Shown: positions 10,950 to 21,140, numbered from the stretch's first letter. The stretch is DNA of 49,351 bases from Gammaproteobacteria bacterium (GCA_009844085.1 VYCF01000057.1:1-49351), one strand, 5' to 3'. Notes: a model not told the origin generated them from the letters alone. Made by a program: numbers and translations.

Positions 10950-11066
10950 ATGAAAGTGCGAGCATCCGTTAAAAAGATTTGCCGAAACTGCAAGATCATC
11001 AAGCGCAACGGCGTGATCCGCGTGATCTGCAGCGCCGAGCCCCGCCACAAGCAAAGACAGGGCTAG
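10950..11066 (+). CDS. rpmJ: 50S ribosomal protein L36 (zinc form)
   Basis: This very short gene encodes 38 residues. A GGAGG sequence (10937-10941) precedes the ATG, which gives [15 protein letters not shown]. Cys11, Cys14, Cys27 and His33 form the zinc ribbon of C-plus L36. The gene lies directly after secY, as in gammaproteobacteria. Zinc-binding L36 is usually the form used when zinc is plentiful, and no C-minus paralogue is present in this window. Confidence 0.96.
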   Translation: MKVRASVKKICRNCKIIKRNGVIRVICSAEPRHKQRQG

Positions 11067-11102
11067 GCTAGACCCGGCGGAAACGAGAGGTGGAGTGAAT
11101 TT

Positions 11103-11459
11103 ATGGCACGTATTGCCGGAGTCAACATACCGGACAACAAACATATCGTGATTTCCCTGCGATATGTCTATGGCATAGGTTCGACCCTGGCCGGCGCGAT
11201 CTGCAAGGCCGCCGGCATCGAGCCTTCGACCCGCACCAGCGAACTGAGTCCGGAACAACTCGATTCGATCAGGGCCGAGGTCGTCAAGGTCCCGACCGAG
11301 GGCGACCTGCGGCGGGAAACCTCCATGAACATCAAGCGGCTCATGGACCTCGGTTGCAATCGCGGCATCCGGCATCGCCGTTCGCTGCCGGTGCGCGGAC
11401 AGCGCACCAAGACCAATGCCCGCACCCGCAAGGGTCCGCGCAAGCCGATCAGGAAGTAA
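11103..11459 (+). CDS. rpsM: 30S ribosomal protein S13
   Basis: This 118-residue protein starts [14 protein letters not shown] and ends with the basic tail [21 protein letters not shown], which reaches the P-site tRNA. It contacts L5 across the subunit interface. It opens the alpha operon (rpsM-rpsK-rpsD-rpoA-rplQ), and rpsK follows 3 bp after its stop. Confidence 0.97.
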   Translation: MARIAGVNIPDNKHIVISLRYVYGIGSTLAGAICKAAGIEPSTRTSELSPEQLDSIRAEVVKVPTEGDLRRETSMNIKRLMDLGCNRGIRHRRSLPVRGQRTKTNARTRKGPRKPIRK

Positions 11460-11462
11460 ATC

Positions 11463-11858
11463 ATGGCAACACCAGGAGCCAAGACAGGACGCAAGAAATC
11501 ACGCAGCGAAGTCTCCGACGGCGTTGTACACATTCACGCGTCTTTCAACAATACGATCATTACCGTGACCGACCGCCAGGGCAACGCCCTGACCTGGGCA
11601 ACCGCGGGCGGTTCGGGTTTCCGCGGCTCGCGCAAAAGCACGCCTTTCGCGGCCCAGGTCGCGGCGGAGAAAGCCGGCCGCACCGCCATTGAGTTGTATC
11701 GCATGCAGAACGTGGACGTGAAGGTCAATGGACCCGGGCCGGGCCGCGAATCCGCGGTGCGCGCGCTGAATGCCTGCGGTCTGCGCGTGAACAATATTAC
11801 CGACGTGACTCCCATTCCTCACAACGGTTGCCGCCCGCCGAAGAAGCGGCGCGTGTAG
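11463..11858 (+). CDS. rpsK: 30S ribosomal protein S11
   Basis: This 131-residue platform protein contains [22 protein letters not shown] and the closing [18 protein letters not shown]. It forms part of the E-site and mRNA exit region. Length and motifs are as expected. Confidence 0.97.
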   Translation: MATPGAKTGRKKSRSEVSDGVVHIHASFNNTIITVTDRQGNALTWATAGGSGFRGSRKSTPFAAQVAAEKAGRTAIELYRMQNVDVKVNGPGPGRESAVRALNACGLRVNNITDVTPIPHNGCRPPKKRRV

Positions 11859-11901
11859 CGCGTAGCGGAATCTTTGTGAAGAGCCACAGGAGAGACTGAA
11901 C

Positions 11902-12522
11902 ATGGCCAGATATCTGGGCCCCAAATGCAAGTTGTCCCGCCGGGAAGGCACCGACCTGTTTCTGAAAAGCGGCGTTCGTCCCATCGACAGCAAATGCAAG
12001 ACCGAGGTCATTCCCGGTCAGCACGGACAGCGCCGGGGGCGGCTGTCGGACTATGGCGTGCAATTGCGCGAGAAGCAGAAAGTGCGCCGCGCCTACGGCG
12101 TTCTCGAGAAACAGTTTCGCGGCTATTACAAGGAAGCGGCCCGGCGCAAGGGCGCGACCGGCGAGAATCTGCTGCAACTGCTCGAATGCCGGCTCGACAA
12201 TGTGGTTTACCGCATGGGCTTCGGCTCGACGCGCGCCGAGGCGCGACAACTTGTGTCCCACAAGTCGATAAGCGTGAACGGCGAACTGGTGAATATCCCT
12301 TCCTACCAGGTAAACGAAGGCGACGTCGTCGCCGTGCGGGAACGGGCGAAACAGCAATTGCGAATTAAATCCGCGATCGAACTGGCCGCTCAAAGGACAG
12401 AAGTGGATTGGGTTTCGGTTGACTCCGGGAAGATGGAAGGCCAGTTCACTCGCGTGCCTGACCGCGCCGACCTGCCGCCGGACATCAACGAGAACCTGAT
12501 CGTGGAGTTGTACTCCAAGTAG
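11902..12522 (+). CDS. rpsD: 30S ribosomal protein S4
   Basis: S4 here has 206 residues, the common length. It nucleates the 5-prime domain of 16S rRNA and in E. coli represses this alpha operon. The N-terminal segment [18 protein letters not shown] and the S4 RNA-binding domain ([29 protein letters not shown], about residues 95-125) are intact. An ACAGGAGAG ribosome-binding site lies before the ATG. Confidence 0.97.
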   Translation: MARYLGPKCKLSRREGTDLFLKSGVRPIDSKCKTEVIPGQHGQRRGRLSDYGVQLREKQKVRRAYGVLEKQFRGYYKEAARRKGATGENLLQLLECRLDNVVYRMGFGSTRAEARQLVSHKSISVNGELVNIPSYQVNEGDVVAVRERAKQQLRIKSAIELAAQRTEVDWVSVDSGKMEGQFTRVPDRADLPPDINENLIVELYSK

Positions 12523-12572
12523 CAAGCTTAACTTTCGGCTTAAGAGCCAATCACGTGGCATAGGTAGATTCC

Positions 12573-13571
12573 ATGCAGATATCCTTAGCAGATTTCCTCA
12601 CCCCGAGAGTGGTGCAGGTAGACGAATTCGACAAGTACCACTCGCGCGTGGTGCTGGAGCCGCTGGAGCGGGGTTTCGGGCATACCCTCGGTAACGCCCT
12701 GCGCCGGATCCTGCTTTCGTCCATGCCGGGCAGCGCGATCGAGGAAGTCGAGATCGACGGAGTAGTACACGAGTACAGCACGATCGAAGGCGTACGCGAA
12801 GACGTGGTGGAAATCCTGCTCAATCTGAAGGGCATCGCCATCGTAATGAGCGACCGCCAGGAAGCCGTGCTTGAACTCAAGAGCAAGGGTCCGGGCCTGG
12901 TCACCGCCGCGGATATCGAGACGACCCACGGCGTCGAGATCGTCAATCCCGACCATGAAATCGCGCATCTGAACGATGAAGGCGAATTGAACATGCGCCT
13001 GACCGTGCGTGCGGGCCGCGGTTATTCGCCGGCGGATTCGCGCATCGGCGAGGACGACGAAACCCGCGCGGTAGGCAAGTTGCTGCTCGATGCTTCCTAC
13101 AGCCCGATCGTGCGGATTTCCTATTCGGTCGATAACGCCCGTGTCGAGCAACGCACCGACCTCGACAAGCTCATCATCGATCTGGAAACCAATGGCACGA
13201 TCGATCCGGAAGAGGCCATCCGCCATGCCGCCACGATCCTGCAGCACCAGTTGGCGGTGTTCGTCGATTTCCAGAGCGAGATCGTCAACGAGCCGTCCCA
13301 GCGCGAGGACGAGATCGATCCCATCCTGTTACGCCCGGTGGACGATCTCGAATTGACCGTGCGCTCGGCCAACTGCCTGAAAGCGGAAGACATTTATTAC
13401 ATCGGCGATCTGATCCAGCGTTCGGAAGTGGAGCTGCTGCGCACGCCCAACCTCGGCAAGAAGTCCCTGACCGAGATCAAGGACGTGCTCGCCACCCGCG
13501 GACTTTCGCTCGGCCTGCGGCTGGAAAACTGGCCGCCCGCGCGGCTGAAGTCCGACGAACGGGTCGCCTGA
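12573..13571 (+). CDS. rpoA: DNA-directed RNA polymerase alpha subunit
   Basis: The protein has 332 residues. The N-terminal dimerisation domain shows [26 protein letters not shown] near residues 30-55. The C-terminal domain carries the DNA- and activator-binding segment [26 protein letters not shown]. This subunit starts core polymerase assembly and binds UP elements and regulators. Expression with ribosomal proteins is the normal arrangement. Confidence 0.97.
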   Translation: MQISLADFLTPRVVQVDEFDKYHSRVVLEPLERGFGHTLGNALRRILLSSMPGSAIEEVEIDGVVHEYSTIEGVREDVVEILLNLKGIAIVMSDRQEAVLELKSKGPGLVTAADIETTHGVEIVNPDHEIAHLNDEGELNMRLTVRAGRGYSPADSRIGEDDETRAVGKLLLDASYSPIVRISYSVDNARVEQRTDLDKLIIDLETNGTIDPEEAIRHAATILQHQLAVFVDFQSEIVNEPSQREDEIDPILLRPVDDLELTVRSANCLKAEDIYYIGDLIQRSEVELLRTPNLGKKSLTEIKDVLATRGLSLGLRLENWPPARLKSDERVA

Positions 13572-13610
13572 GGCGAGGAATCGCCTGAGGCCAATAAAGA
13601 GGTTCAGCAA

Positions 13611-13997
13611 ATGCGTCATCGAAAAAGCGGCCGCAGTCTCGGCCGGGACAGCGCACATCGCACCGCCATGTTTCGCAACATGACCACGTCGCTGGTGGAA
13701 CACGAAATCATCAAGACGACGCTGGCCAAGGCGAAGGAACTGCGCACCATCGCCGAACCTCTCATCACCCTGGCCAAGGAAGACAGCGTAGCCAACCGCC
13801 GTCTGGCCTTCCGCCGCGTGCGCAACAAGGCCACCGTGGGCAAGCTCTTTACCGAACTCGGCCCGCGTTACCAGGATCGCCCCGGCGGCTACATCCGCAT
13901 CCTCAAATGCGGCTATCGCGACGGCGACAGCGCCCCCATGGCCTGGGTCGAACTCGTCGACCGCCCCGAAATCGAAGTCCACGACGAAGAAGACTAG
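13611..13997 (+). CDS. rplQ: 50S ribosomal protein L17
   Basis: This 128-residue L17 opens [17 protein letters not shown], the near-invariant family signature, and continues with [26 protein letters not shown]. It lies near the tunnel exit. It is the last ribosomal gene of the block. No convincing terminator is visible in the 44 bp before the next gene, so read-through into the TPR gene is possible. Confidence 0.97.
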   Translation: MRHRKSGRSLGRDSAHRTAMFRNMTTSLVEHEIIKTTLAKAKELRTIAEPLITLAKEDSVANRRLAFRRVRNKATVGKLFTELGPRYQDRPGGYIRILKCGYRDGDSAPMAWVELVDRPEIEVHDEED

Positions 13998-14041
13998 ACC
14001 TTGCAGCCTTCGCCGGCAGCAAAACGCAGTGGAGGAACAAA

Positions 14042-14824
14042 ATGAAGAGATTATTTGCGGCAGGCGCCAGCAGGTGGGATAGCGGCGCAATCGTCCTGTG
14101 GGCCGTAGTGTGTATGTTTGCGACTGCAAGTGCGCATGTCCTGGCCCAGGACGACTCGACCGAAGCAGCCCGCAGTGCGCTGGCTGCGGGCAATTGGCAG
14201 GAGGCCGCGGATCTGGGCGAGGCAACGGGTACCGCGGCCGGCTGGGCGGTCGCCGTCGATGCGCTGTCCATTCACGCTCATTACGTGGCGCCCGAGGAGG
14301 AAGCTGAGGCGCTGTTGCAGCGGGCAATGCAGTTGGCCGAGGAAGCGGTACTGCTGGATCCGACCGACCCGGAGGTGCGTTTCCAGTTGGCGCATGCGGT
14401 AGGTCGATATGCGCAGTACGTTTCTCCGTTGCAGGCGTTTGCGCAAGGCCTGGTGAGCCGTTCGCGTGAATTGCTCGAAGACGTCCTCGAACTGGATCCG
14501 GACATGGTGCCTGCTCGGCTCCAACTCGGATCCTGGCATGCAGACGTCATCGGTCAGGCCGGGCCCGTGATTGCGCGCATGACGCACAGCGCCACGGAAG
14601 ATAGCGCCCTCGAGCATTACGACCGCGTACTTGAATTGGCCGGGGACGATCTTGGAGTGTATGCGGAAGTAGCCCGCGGACTGCTGCGCCTCGACCGCGA
14701 CGAATACCGTGACCGTGCACAGGATCTGCTGAGCCGGGCGGTCGCACTCGAGCCGCAAGACGCGTTGGAGCGAATCCTGCACGATCAGGTCGTGCGCGAG
14801 CTGGCGGAGTTGGAAAACAACTGA
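14042..14824 (+). CDS. Exported TPR-like protein of unknown function
   Basis: The protein has 260 residues. An N-terminal hydrophobic stretch followed by SAHVLAQ (about residues 17-36) looks like a signal peptide. The mature part has helical repeats in TPR style: paired helices ending in LDPTDPEVRFQLAHAVGRYA, LELDPDMVPARLQLGSWHAD and VALEPQDALERIL. Such repeats bind other proteins, but no partner is evident. The ATG at 14042 is chosen because a GGAGG (14031-14035) precedes it at good distance, although the frame is open further upstream. It faces the convergent PQQ-dehydrogenase gene. Confidence 0.75.
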   Translation: MKRLFAAGASRWDSGAIVLWAVVCMFATASAHVLAQDDSTEAARSALAAGNWQEAADLGEATGTAAGWAVAVDALSIHAHYVAPEEEAEALLQRAMQLAEEAVLLDPTDPEVRFQLAHAVGRYAQYVSPLQAFAQGLVSRSRELLEDVLELDPDMVPARLQLGSWHADVIGQAGPVIARMTHSATEDSALEHYDRVLELAGDDLGVYAEVARGLLRLDRDEYRDRAQDLLSRAVALEPQDALERILHDQVVRELAELENN

Positions 14825-14955
14825 CGGCGCCCGGTCGAGCATGCGCCGGATGGAAACGGCGAGCGCACCATTAACCAGTCCGATCACCGCCGGGAAACGA
14901 CCTTGCCCGTACACGGCAATCGCGACGTGAAAATTGCTTGAAGTTGGAGTACCTC

Positions 14956-14986
14956 GGCGGCATTCCCGATTGCCGGGAATACCGCC
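14956..14986. terminator. Hairpin between convergent genes
   Basis: GGCGG-C-ATTCCCG (14956-14968) pairs with CGGGAAT-A-CCGCC (14974-14986) across a 5-nt loop, with one C/A mismatch, giving 12 base pairs. It lies between the convergent TPR and PQQ-dehydrogenase genes and probably limits read-through from both sides. No long T tract follows on either strand, so intrinsic termination would be imperfect. Confidence 0.55.
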
Positions 14987-14998
14987 GGAGGCTGAGGT

Positions 14999-17002
14999 TT
15001 ACTCGGGCAACGCCATTGCGGTCAGGCGCGGGCCAGTTTGCAGGATGATGTACTGGCGGCCATCGTGGGTCCAGGTGCTCATGCCGTAGCGGCTGCGCTC
15101 GGGGACCTCTACTTCGGCCATGGTCTCGCCGGTCGCCTTGTCGACCGCGTACAACATGACCTGGTCCTCGCTGTTGACATCGGAATACACCAGCATGTTC
15201 GGCGTGATCGTCATCGGCACGATGTTGCCCGAGCCGGTGTTGCCGATATCGAGTCCTTCCATTGCCGGGTTGTTCAGCACGCGGCTCGGCGTTCCGCCGG
15301 CCGGGATCATCCAGGCATGCTCGCCGGTGTTCATGTCGATGGCAGTGATGCGGCTGTAAGGCGGCTTGTACAGCGGGATATTCGCCGGATGCCGCGGGGC
15401 GCCGCCGCCGGGACCGTCGGCGTATTGCGCGAAAGTCGTGCCGGTCGGCTCCTCGTATTGCAGGTCCGCTTCCTCACCCGGTACGAGTTGTACCGGACTG
15501 CAGGCCTTTTGCGAGGAGACATACAGGTAACCGGTATTCGGATCGGCTACCGAAGGCGCGGTGATATTGGCGCCGCCGCCACCGCCCGGGCAGATCAGCG
15601 AAGCGCGCTTGCCGAGCGGATTGTCGCGGTGGATCGGTGGATTGAACAGCGGCCCCATCTGGTAATCGGCCATGGCCGCGATCGCTTGCTGGCGGAGTTC
15701 CGGAGTGAAATCGACCAGATCGTCGATTGCAACGCCTTGCATGTCGAAAGGCGCCGGCCGGGTCGGGAAGGGCTGCGTCGGTGACAATACTTCGCCGGGA
15801 ACGATGGATGGGGGCACTTCGCGCTCTTCGAATGGCCAGATCGGCTCACCCGTCACCCTGTTGAAGGCATAGACAAAGCTCTGCTTGGTGACCTGCATGA
15901 CCGCCGGGACCGCTTGCCCGTCGACATTCAGGTCAAGCAGGACCGGCGCCTGGGGATTGTCGTAATTCCAGATGTCGTGCTTGACCGTCTGAAAATGCCA
16001 GACCCGCTCGCCGGTGCCGGCGTCAAGTGCGATCAGGCTCGTGCCATAGAGATTGTCGCCCGGACGGAAGCCGCCATAATAGTCGATGGTGGCGCCGTTG
16101 GTGGGGATGTAAACGATGTTGTTTTCCAGGTCGGCGGATAGCGGCGCCCAGGAGGATACGTCGCCCGTCCATTGCCAGGCGTCGTTTTCCCAGGTTTCGT
16201 GGCCGTATTCGCCGGGCCGCGGAATCACGTTGAACTTCCACTTGAACTCGCCGGTGGTCTTGTCGTAACCGAGAATGTCGCCGGGAATGTTCTCGATGCG
16301 CGCCTGGTTATACCCCTGCTCGGCCGAATTGCCGATGACGACGGTGTCGTTGATCACCATGGGCGGCGAAGACGAGGTGATATACCCGGTTTCCAGCGGA
16401 ATGCCTTCGTAGGGATCGTAGGGATGGCCCAGATCGGCGAGCAGGTCCACTACGCCGGATTCGGGGAAGCCGTCGACCGGCACCGGGCTGCCGAATCCTT
16501 CGAGCGGCGCGCCGGTTTCGGCGTCAAGCGCAACGAGGAAGAATCCCGGTGTAATGATGTAGATGACGCCGCGGCCATCGACGATGTCATAGCCGACGCC
16601 CTTGCCATAGTCGGCGCGCATGGAATATTCCCAGCGCCGGGTATGCGGCAACCTGTAGCTCCAGAGCGTTTCCCCGCTGGCGGGATCGATAGCGACGACA
16701 TGCCTCCGGTAGCCGGCGACGGTGTAAAGGACGCCGTCGATATAGCTGGGAGTCGAACGCCCGCTGACCGCGCCCATGCTGGCGCCGTCCCAGACCCAGG
16801 CGACTTCGAGCCGGTCGAAGTTGTCCGCGGTGATCTGGGTCGATTCGGAATATCGGGTGTTGGCGAAATCATTACCCAGGGTCAACCATTCCACGGCGTC
16901 CTGGGCGAACAGGGAACCCGCGCCGAAGGCCAGTCCGAAAGCCAGCATGGCGGCGATTCGGGGCCTGGTTCCGGAACGGGAGATCGCAGGAGATTTTTTC
17001 AT
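14999..17002 (-). CDS. PQQ-binding-type beta-propeller dehydrogenase, periplasmic
   Basis: The protein has 667 residues. The N-terminal KKSPAISRSGTRPR followed by a hydrophobic stretch to SLFAQ is a signal peptide, so the enzyme is periplasmic. The remainder has repeated propeller blades of the form ALDAETGAPLEGFG, AIDPASGETLWSYR and AIDMNTGEHAWMIPAGG, typical of quinoprotein alcohol and sugar dehydrogenases. HDIWNYDNPQAPVL around the middle carries the Asp expected to act as catalytic base in this superfamily. There is no CxxCH, so no fused haem domain. The substrate cannot be inferred. The ATG at 17002 follows a GAGG sequence and gives a clean signal peptide; an upstream in-frame ATG at 17068 is rejected. 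Confidence 0.85.
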   Translation of the reverse strand: MKKSPAISRSGTRPRIAAMLAFGLAFGAGSLFAQDAVEWLTLGNDFANTRYSESTQITADNFDRLEVAWVWDGASMGAVSGRSTPSYIDGVLYTVAGYRRHVVAIDPASGETLWSYRLPHTRRWEYSMRADYGKGVGYDIVDGRGVIYIITPGFFLVALDAETGAPLEGFGSPVPVDGFPESGVVDLLADLGHPYDPYEGIPLETGYITSSSPPMVINDTVVIGNSAEQGYNQARIENIPGDILGYDKTTGEFKWKFNVIPRPGEYGHETWENDAWQWTGDVSSWAPLSADLENNIVYIPTNGATIDYYGGFRPGDNLYGTSLIALDAGTGERVWHFQTVKHDIWNYDNPQAPVLLDLNVDGQAVPAVMQVTKQSFVYAFNRVTGEPIWPFEEREVPPSIVPGEVLSPTQPFPTRPAPFDMQGVAIDDLVDFTPELRQQAIAAMADYQMGPLFNPPIHRDNPLGKRASLICPGGGGGANITAPSVADPNTGYLYVSSQKACSPVQLVPGEEADLQYEEPTGTTFAQYADGPGGGAPRHPANIPLYKPPYSRITAIDMNTGEHAWMIPAGGTPSRVLNNPAMEGLDIGNTGSGNIVPMTITPNMLVYSDVNSEDQVMLYAVDKATGETMAEVEVPERSRYGMSTWTHDGRQYIILQTGPRLTAMALPE

Positions 17003-17126
17003 TATCAGCCTCGCAAATTCAATTGATTCGGCGGGTCGGGCAAGAGCGCAGGCTACCCCAACTTCCACAACCTGTCGAGATACAAAGTGTGACAGAGCCG
17101 CGCTCCCTCAGTGCCAGGCAATGGCG

Positions 17127-18059
17127 TCACCGCCTTTTTCCGAATAACAGTTTGAATCCGATTGCATCGAGGTTCTTGAGTAGTATCTGGTTTTGTGAAG
17201 CGGTTAACGGAGTCAGAGGAGGACGGGGGATGGACCAGGCTGGGTCGCTGGTGGCGGCGCCGATGACGGCCTTGACTGAGGCGACCATGGGCGCGGACTC
17301 AAAGCATCCGCGGGTGCGCGTCAGTTGCTGTTGTCGCTCTTCGGCGCCGGCTTTGTTCCAGTCGGCGCACAGCGCGGCGATCGCGGCGGGGTTGACGTTG
17401 GCGGTGGCTGAGATGCAGCCCGCGCCGCCGGCGCGCATGGTTTGCAGCAGGAAGCGCTCGGAACCGCAGAAAACCCGGAAATCGGGCCAGCCACTGTTGA
17501 TGAATGCGGCGGTTTCTTCCCAATTACCCGAGCTGTCCTTGATGCCAGCAACGGTTCCAGGGTAGGCGTTGACCAGACGGTCAATGACATCAAGCGGCCA
17601 GGGAGTTTGCGACATGGCGGGGAAGTGGTACAGGTAGATTTGCAGGTTCCCGCTTCCCACGCGCTCGATAACTTCGGCAGTAAAGCCGAACAGCCCGTCG
17701 TCGCTGAGGTTCTTGTAGTAAAACGGTGGCAGCAGCAAAACCCCGGGACAGCCGGAACTCACCGCCCTTGCGGTAAGCTCGACGGTTTCGCTGAGAGAAC
17801 ACAGCCCGGCGCCGGGCATCAGGCTGTTCGGGTCTGCGCCGGAATTGAGCAGACACTCGAGCAGATGCGATTTTTCTTCCAGCGAAAGCGAGTTGGCCTC
17901 GCTGGTGGTGCCGAAAACCGCCAGTTTCACGCCTTGACCGAGCAGCCAATGGCACAAGGCGGTGAAGCGCGCGGCGTCGGGCGCCAGATCGTCGTCAAAG
18001 GGCGTGACGACCGGAGCAAGCACTCCGTCGAATCGGTTCTCTCTTGAGTTCGGGCTCAT
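17127..18059 (-). CDS. Dihydrodipicolinate synthase / N-acetylneuraminate lyase family protein
   Basis: This 310-residue TIM-barrel protein belongs to the class I aldolase family of DapA. GTTSEANSLSLEEK (from residue 50) replaces the GTTGE motif. Tyr144 in YLYHFP and the Schiff-base Lys174 in GIKDSSG are in the expected places. The YHFP variant and the SEANS motif differ from true DapA, so another 2-oxo-acid aldol reaction is more likely than lysine synthesis. Its ATG overlaps the lspA stop by 4 bp (ATGA), so it is last in a coupled run of metY-side genes. The frame is open upstream of 18059, but that part is the shadow of lspA. Confidence 0.85.
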   Translation of the reverse strand: MSPNSRENRFDGVLAPVVTPFDDDLAPDAARFTALCHWLLGQGVKLAVFGTTSEANSLSLEEKSHLLECLLNSGADPNSLMPGAGLCSLSETVELTARAVSSGCPGVLLLPPFYYKNLSDDGLFGFTAEVIERVGSGNLQIYLYHFPAMSQTPWPLDVIDRLVNAYPGTVAGIKDSSGNWEETAAFINSGWPDFRVFCGSERFLLQTMRAGGAGCISATANVNPAAIAALCADWNKAGAEERQQQLTRTRGCFESAPMVASVKAVIGAATSDPAWSIPRPPLTPLTASQNQILLKNLDAIGFKLLFGKRR

Positions 18060-18574
18060 GAGTGGGAATACCTTCCGGGTTTTCGCGCCAGCAATCCGTA
18101 GAGGATCATCGGCCAGATGCCGACATGAATCATGACGTCGGCGAGATTGAAAATGTAGTTCCAGTAGGGGATGTGCTGCAAATTGATGTAATCGATCACG
18201 CCGCCGTGAATCTGCCGGTCGACCACATTGCTCAACCCGCCACCGGCGATGAAGCCGAAACAGCAGAACTCGAATCGCGACACCCCGGTTCCCAGGTAAA
18301 GCCAGGCGACGATGCCGCCGAGCAGGCCGAGGCTGAGCAGGCCGAAAAGCCAGCCCTGGCCCTGTAACAAGCCGAAGATGCCACCATAGTTGCGGATATG
18401 GGTGAGATGGATGAAGCCGTTCCATTCCACCGTGCTGTTTACGGGAATGTTGAAGTTGACCCACCAGCCCGCGGCTTGCGAACAGGCCAGGACGAAAGCG
18501 GCGATCGCGCAGAAATACAGGAAATTGACTCTTTTCCGCTGCCGGGCGCTAAACAACACGCACCCCTTTGACAT
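18056..18574 (-). CDS. lspA: Signal peptidase II (lipoprotein signal peptidase)
   Basis: The 172-residue inner-membrane protein has about four hydrophobic segments. It shows LTHIRNYGGIFGLLQG, GGGLSNVVDRQIHGGVIDYINL and FNLADVMI, which together carry the two catalytic aspartates of the A8 peptidase family that cleaves prolipoproteins. It is not in the common ileS-lspA arrangement but in an operon with glpK and a histidine phosphatase. It overlaps the phosphatase gene by 26 bp when started at the ATG at 18574. Sequence departures from typical LspA (IHGG, GGGLSN) allow the possibility of a second, specialised copy. Confidence 0.85.
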   Translation of the reverse strand: MSKGCVLFSARQRKRVNFLYFCAIAAFVLACSQAAGWWVNFNIPVNSTVEWNGFIHLTHIRNYGGIFGLLQGQGWLFGLLSLGLLGGIVAWLYLGTGVSRFEFCCFGFIAGGGLSNVVDRQIHGGVIDYINLQHIPYWNYIFNLADVMIHVGIWPMILYGLLARKPGRYSHS

Positions 18575-19178
18575 GGGCGAAAGGCTGGTCGGCGTATTGC
18601 AGGATTTCACTGGCGCCGTCGCGGCCCAGGCGCACGATGTTATGCGCGCAATTGTGCAAGGGCTGCCAGGACCAGAGATCGCGCATCGGCAAACCTTCCA
18701 TGTGGCACAAGACCGACTTGATCAGCGCGCCATGGCTGACGACGGCGACGCACTGTCCGAAATGCCGCCGCAAAATGCCGCGAATCGCCTGCATCGCCCG
18801 TTCCTGCAACTCGTAGAAGGTTTCGGCTCCTTCCACCTCGAACAAATGCGGCATGTGCCAGAAATGATGTTGCGACTCCGGGTCGTCTACGGCGATTTCC
18901 GCGTGCAGCCGGCCTTCCCAGGGCCCGAGGTCGATCTCACGCAGGCTGTCGAGGAAAACGATGTCCTCGTGGCGGTCGGGAAAAGCCAGCCAGGCCGTTT
19001 CCCGGGTTCGCAATGAACTGCTGCTGTAAATGGCGTCGAAACGGGTTTCGCGCAGCCGCTCGCCGAGTTCGACCGATTGCCGGTTGCCGGTTTCGTTGAG
19101 TCCGACATTGCATTGGCCCTGAACGCGCTGGTCGCGGTTCCACTGGGTTTCGCCATGCCGGATCAGATGCAGTTCCAC
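18549..19178 (-). CDS. Histidine phosphatase family protein (phosphoglycerate mutase-like)
   Basis: The 209-residue protein starts MELHLIRHGETQWN, where His8 in the RHG motif is the residue phosphorylated in this superfamily. The second half has VVSHGALIKS with the other catalytic His. Length and the LREIDLGPWEG segment fit the GpmB/CobC/alpha-ribazole phosphatase group. The substrate is uncertain. It starts 7 bp downstream of the glpK stop and overlaps lspA, so it is part of the coupled - strand operon. Confidence 0.85.
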   Translation of the reverse strand: MELHLIRHGETQWNRDQRVQGQCNVGLNETGNRQSVELGERLRETRFDAIYSSSSLRTRETAWLAFPDRHEDIVFLDSLREIDLGPWEGRLHAEIAVDDPESQHHFWHMPHLFEVEGAETFYELQERAMQAIRGILRRHFGQCVAVVSHGALIKSVLCHMEGLPMRDLWSWQPLHNCAHNIVRLGRDGASEILQYADQPFAHVKGVRVV

Positions 19179-19185
19179 GTGCGCC

Positions 19186-20667
19186 TCAACTCAGGGTCCG
19201 CTTGACGGCGTCCCGCCAGCCGGCGTATTTCTCTTCGCGCCAGTCCGCGCCGCGCTCCGGGCTGAAACCCCGATCGAGTTGCCAATGGCCGGATATGGCG
19301 TCGAGCGAAGAGAATACGCCGGCCTGCAAGCCCGCCACGTATGCGGCCCCGAGCGCCGTGGTTTCGGTAACGACCGGTCGATGTACCTGGCAGGCGAGTA
19401 TATCGGCGAGATTTTGCAGGAAGAAGTCGTTGGCCACCATGCCGCCGTCGACGCGCAGGAGGTTCAGGTCGACCCCGTCTGCGGCGATGGCGCCGGTCAG
19501 GTCACGCGTCTGGTAACAGACGGAAAGCAGGGCCGCGGTGACGATTTCGGCGACGCCGCTGTCCCGCGTCAGGCCATAGATTGCGCCACGGGCGTCGGGA
19601 TCCCAGTAAGGCGCGCCGAGACCGGTGAAAGCGGGCACGAGATAAACCCCGGAATCTTCCGCGCAGGCCCCGGCCAAGCGTTCGGATTCGGCGGATTCCC
19701 GAATCAGCTGCAATTTGTCGCGCAGCCATTGCATGGTTGCGCCGGCCATGAAAATGCTGCCTTCGACCGCGAAGCTCGTCTTGCCCTCCAGGCGATACGC
19801 CACCGTGGTCAGGAGTCGATTGCGCGAATATACCGGCGCATCGCCGGTGTGCATGAGCAGAAAACAACCGGTTCCATAAGTGCTCTTGGCCGCGCCGGCG
19901 CTGAAACAGCATTGGCCGAAGGCCGCGGCCTGCTGGTCGCCGAGCACGCCGGTGACAGGCACCGCGCTGCCGAATAGTTCCGGCTCGCTCGCGCCGTATG
20001 CGGCGGCGCTGTCGAGCACTTCGGGCAACACCTGCCGCGGCACTTCGAACAATTCGAGCAGGTCCGGATCCCAATCCTGGGATTCCAGGTTGAACAGCAT
20101 CGTGCGCGAGGCATTGCTCGCATCGGTATAGTGGCTGCGGCCGCCGGTCAGCTTCCACAACAGGAAACTGTCCACGGTGCCGGCGGCGAGTTCGCCCCGT
20201 TCGGCGCGCTCGCGCAGGCCGGGAACCTCGTTCAGCAGCCATTGCAACTTGGTGGCGGAAAAATACGGATCGAGCAGCAGCCCCGTCTTGCGTTGCAATT
20301 CGGACTCGTCGACGCGCTTTTTCTTCAAGTTGCGGCAATGTTCGGCGGTCCGCCGATCCTGCCAGACGATCGCCTTGTGCACGGGTTCTCCGCTGGCCCG
20401 GTCCCATAGCACCGTCGTTTCGCGCTGATTGGTGATGCCGATGCAGGCGAGTTGCCTGCTGTCGATCCCGGCATCGCGCAAGGCCGCGTGGCAACTCGAC
20501 AAGGTAGTGCGCCAGATCTCCTCCGCGTCGTGTTCGACCCAGCCGTTGCGCGGAAAATATTGCGTGAATTCCTGCTGGCCCAGGCCCCGCAAAGCCCCGC
20601 TCGAGTCAAATACCAGCGCGCGGCTCGAAGACGTGCCCTGGTCGATCGCGAGAATATGGGGCTTCAT
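19186..20667 (-). CDS. glpK: Glycerol kinase
   Basis: The 493-residue protein is a full-length FGGY kinase that phosphorylates glycerol to sn-glycerol 3-phosphate in the cytoplasm. [15 protein letters not shown] is the N-terminal phosphate-binding motif. [11 protein letters not shown] holds the Arg-Glu glycerol contacts, [13 protein letters not shown] the Tyr equivalent, and [10 protein letters not shown] the catalytic Asp region. It overlaps the upstream doxX gene by 4 bp. No glpF or glpD is in the window. Confidence 0.95.
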   Translation of the reverse strand: MKPHILAIDQGTSSSRALVFDSSGALRGLGQQEFTQYFPRNGWVEHDAEEIWRTTLSSCHAALRDAGIDSRQLACIGITNQRETTVLWDRASGEPVHKAIVWQDRRTAEHCRNLKKKRVDESELQRKTGLLLDPYFSATKLQWLLNEVPGLRERAERGELAAGTVDSFLLWKLTGGRSHYTDASNASRTMLFNLESQDWDPDLLELFEVPRQVLPEVLDSAAAYGASEPELFGSAVPVTGVLGDQQAAAFGQCCFSAGAAKSTYGTGCFLLMHTGDAPVYSRNRLLTTVAYRLEGKTSFAVEGSIFMAGATMQWLRDKLQLIRESAESERLAGACAEDSGVYLVPAFTGLGAPYWDPDARGAIYGLTRDSGVAEIVTAALLSVCYQTRDLTGAIAADGVDLNLLRVDGGMVANDFFLQNLADILACQVHRPVVTETTALGAAYVAGLQAGVFSSLDAISGHWQLDRGFSPERGADWREEKYAGWRDAVKRTLS

Positions 20668-21074
20668 CCGTTTCGCATACCGTCAATGCTCCACTTGCCG
20701 CCGCCGACCGCGGCGATATAGAGGAACAGGAAACAATAAAGTGCGGCGGCCTCGCCCCGGTTCGCCACGGCCCATAGAAACAGGTTCGGGCCGGAGTGGG
20801 CCATCCAGAACGCCACCGCCATCATCCCGGAGAGAACGAAAGCCGTCGTACGCGTGTAGAAGCCTACCAGCAGCAACAGTCCGCCGACCACTTCGAGCAG
20901 GCCGGCCAGACCTGGAACCAGCGTCATCAGTTCGTAGGGTGCGTTTGCCTCGACGGGGAAGCCGAACATTTTCTGCGTTCCGTGCTGCATGAACATGAAG
21001 GCCGAGAGTATCCGCAGAATGGAAAGGAGTTCGTCCGAGTACCGGGAAAGCGTGGATCCGACAGCATTAATCAC
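20664..21074 (-). CDS. DoxX family membrane protein
   Basis: The 136-residue protein has four hydrophobic segments and the DoxX pattern [22 protein letters not shown], then [18 protein letters not shown]. DoxX family proteins are small inner-membrane proteins of mostly unknown role, some linked to redox stress. An AGGAGA ribosome-binding site lies 9-14 bases before the ATG. Its stop overlaps the glpK start (ATGA). Confidence 0.88.
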   Translation of the reverse strand: MINAVGSTLSRYSDELLSILRILSAFMFMQHGTQKMFGFPVEANAPYELMTLVPGLAGLLEVVGGLLLLVGFYTRTTAFVLSGMMAVAFWMAHSGPNLFLWAVANRGEAAALYCFLFLYIAAVGGGKWSIDGMRNG

Positions 21075-21122
21075 TTTGGTCTCCTTGCCGGACGCGAGCC
21101 GGCGGTAAGTGTTGCGCCATCC

Positions 21123-21140
21123 GGCGGCCGTCAGGCCGCC
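21123..21140. promoter_or_regulatory. Perfect GC-rich hairpin in the metY-doxX gap
   Basis: GGCGGCC (21123-21129) and GGCCGCC (21134-21140) form a perfect 7-bp stem with a 4-nt loop, in the 90-bp gap between the metY stop and the doxX start. No T tract follows in the direction of metY transcription, so it could be a Rho-assisted stop, an mRNA-stabilising hairpin or a protein site. Confidence 0.4.
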
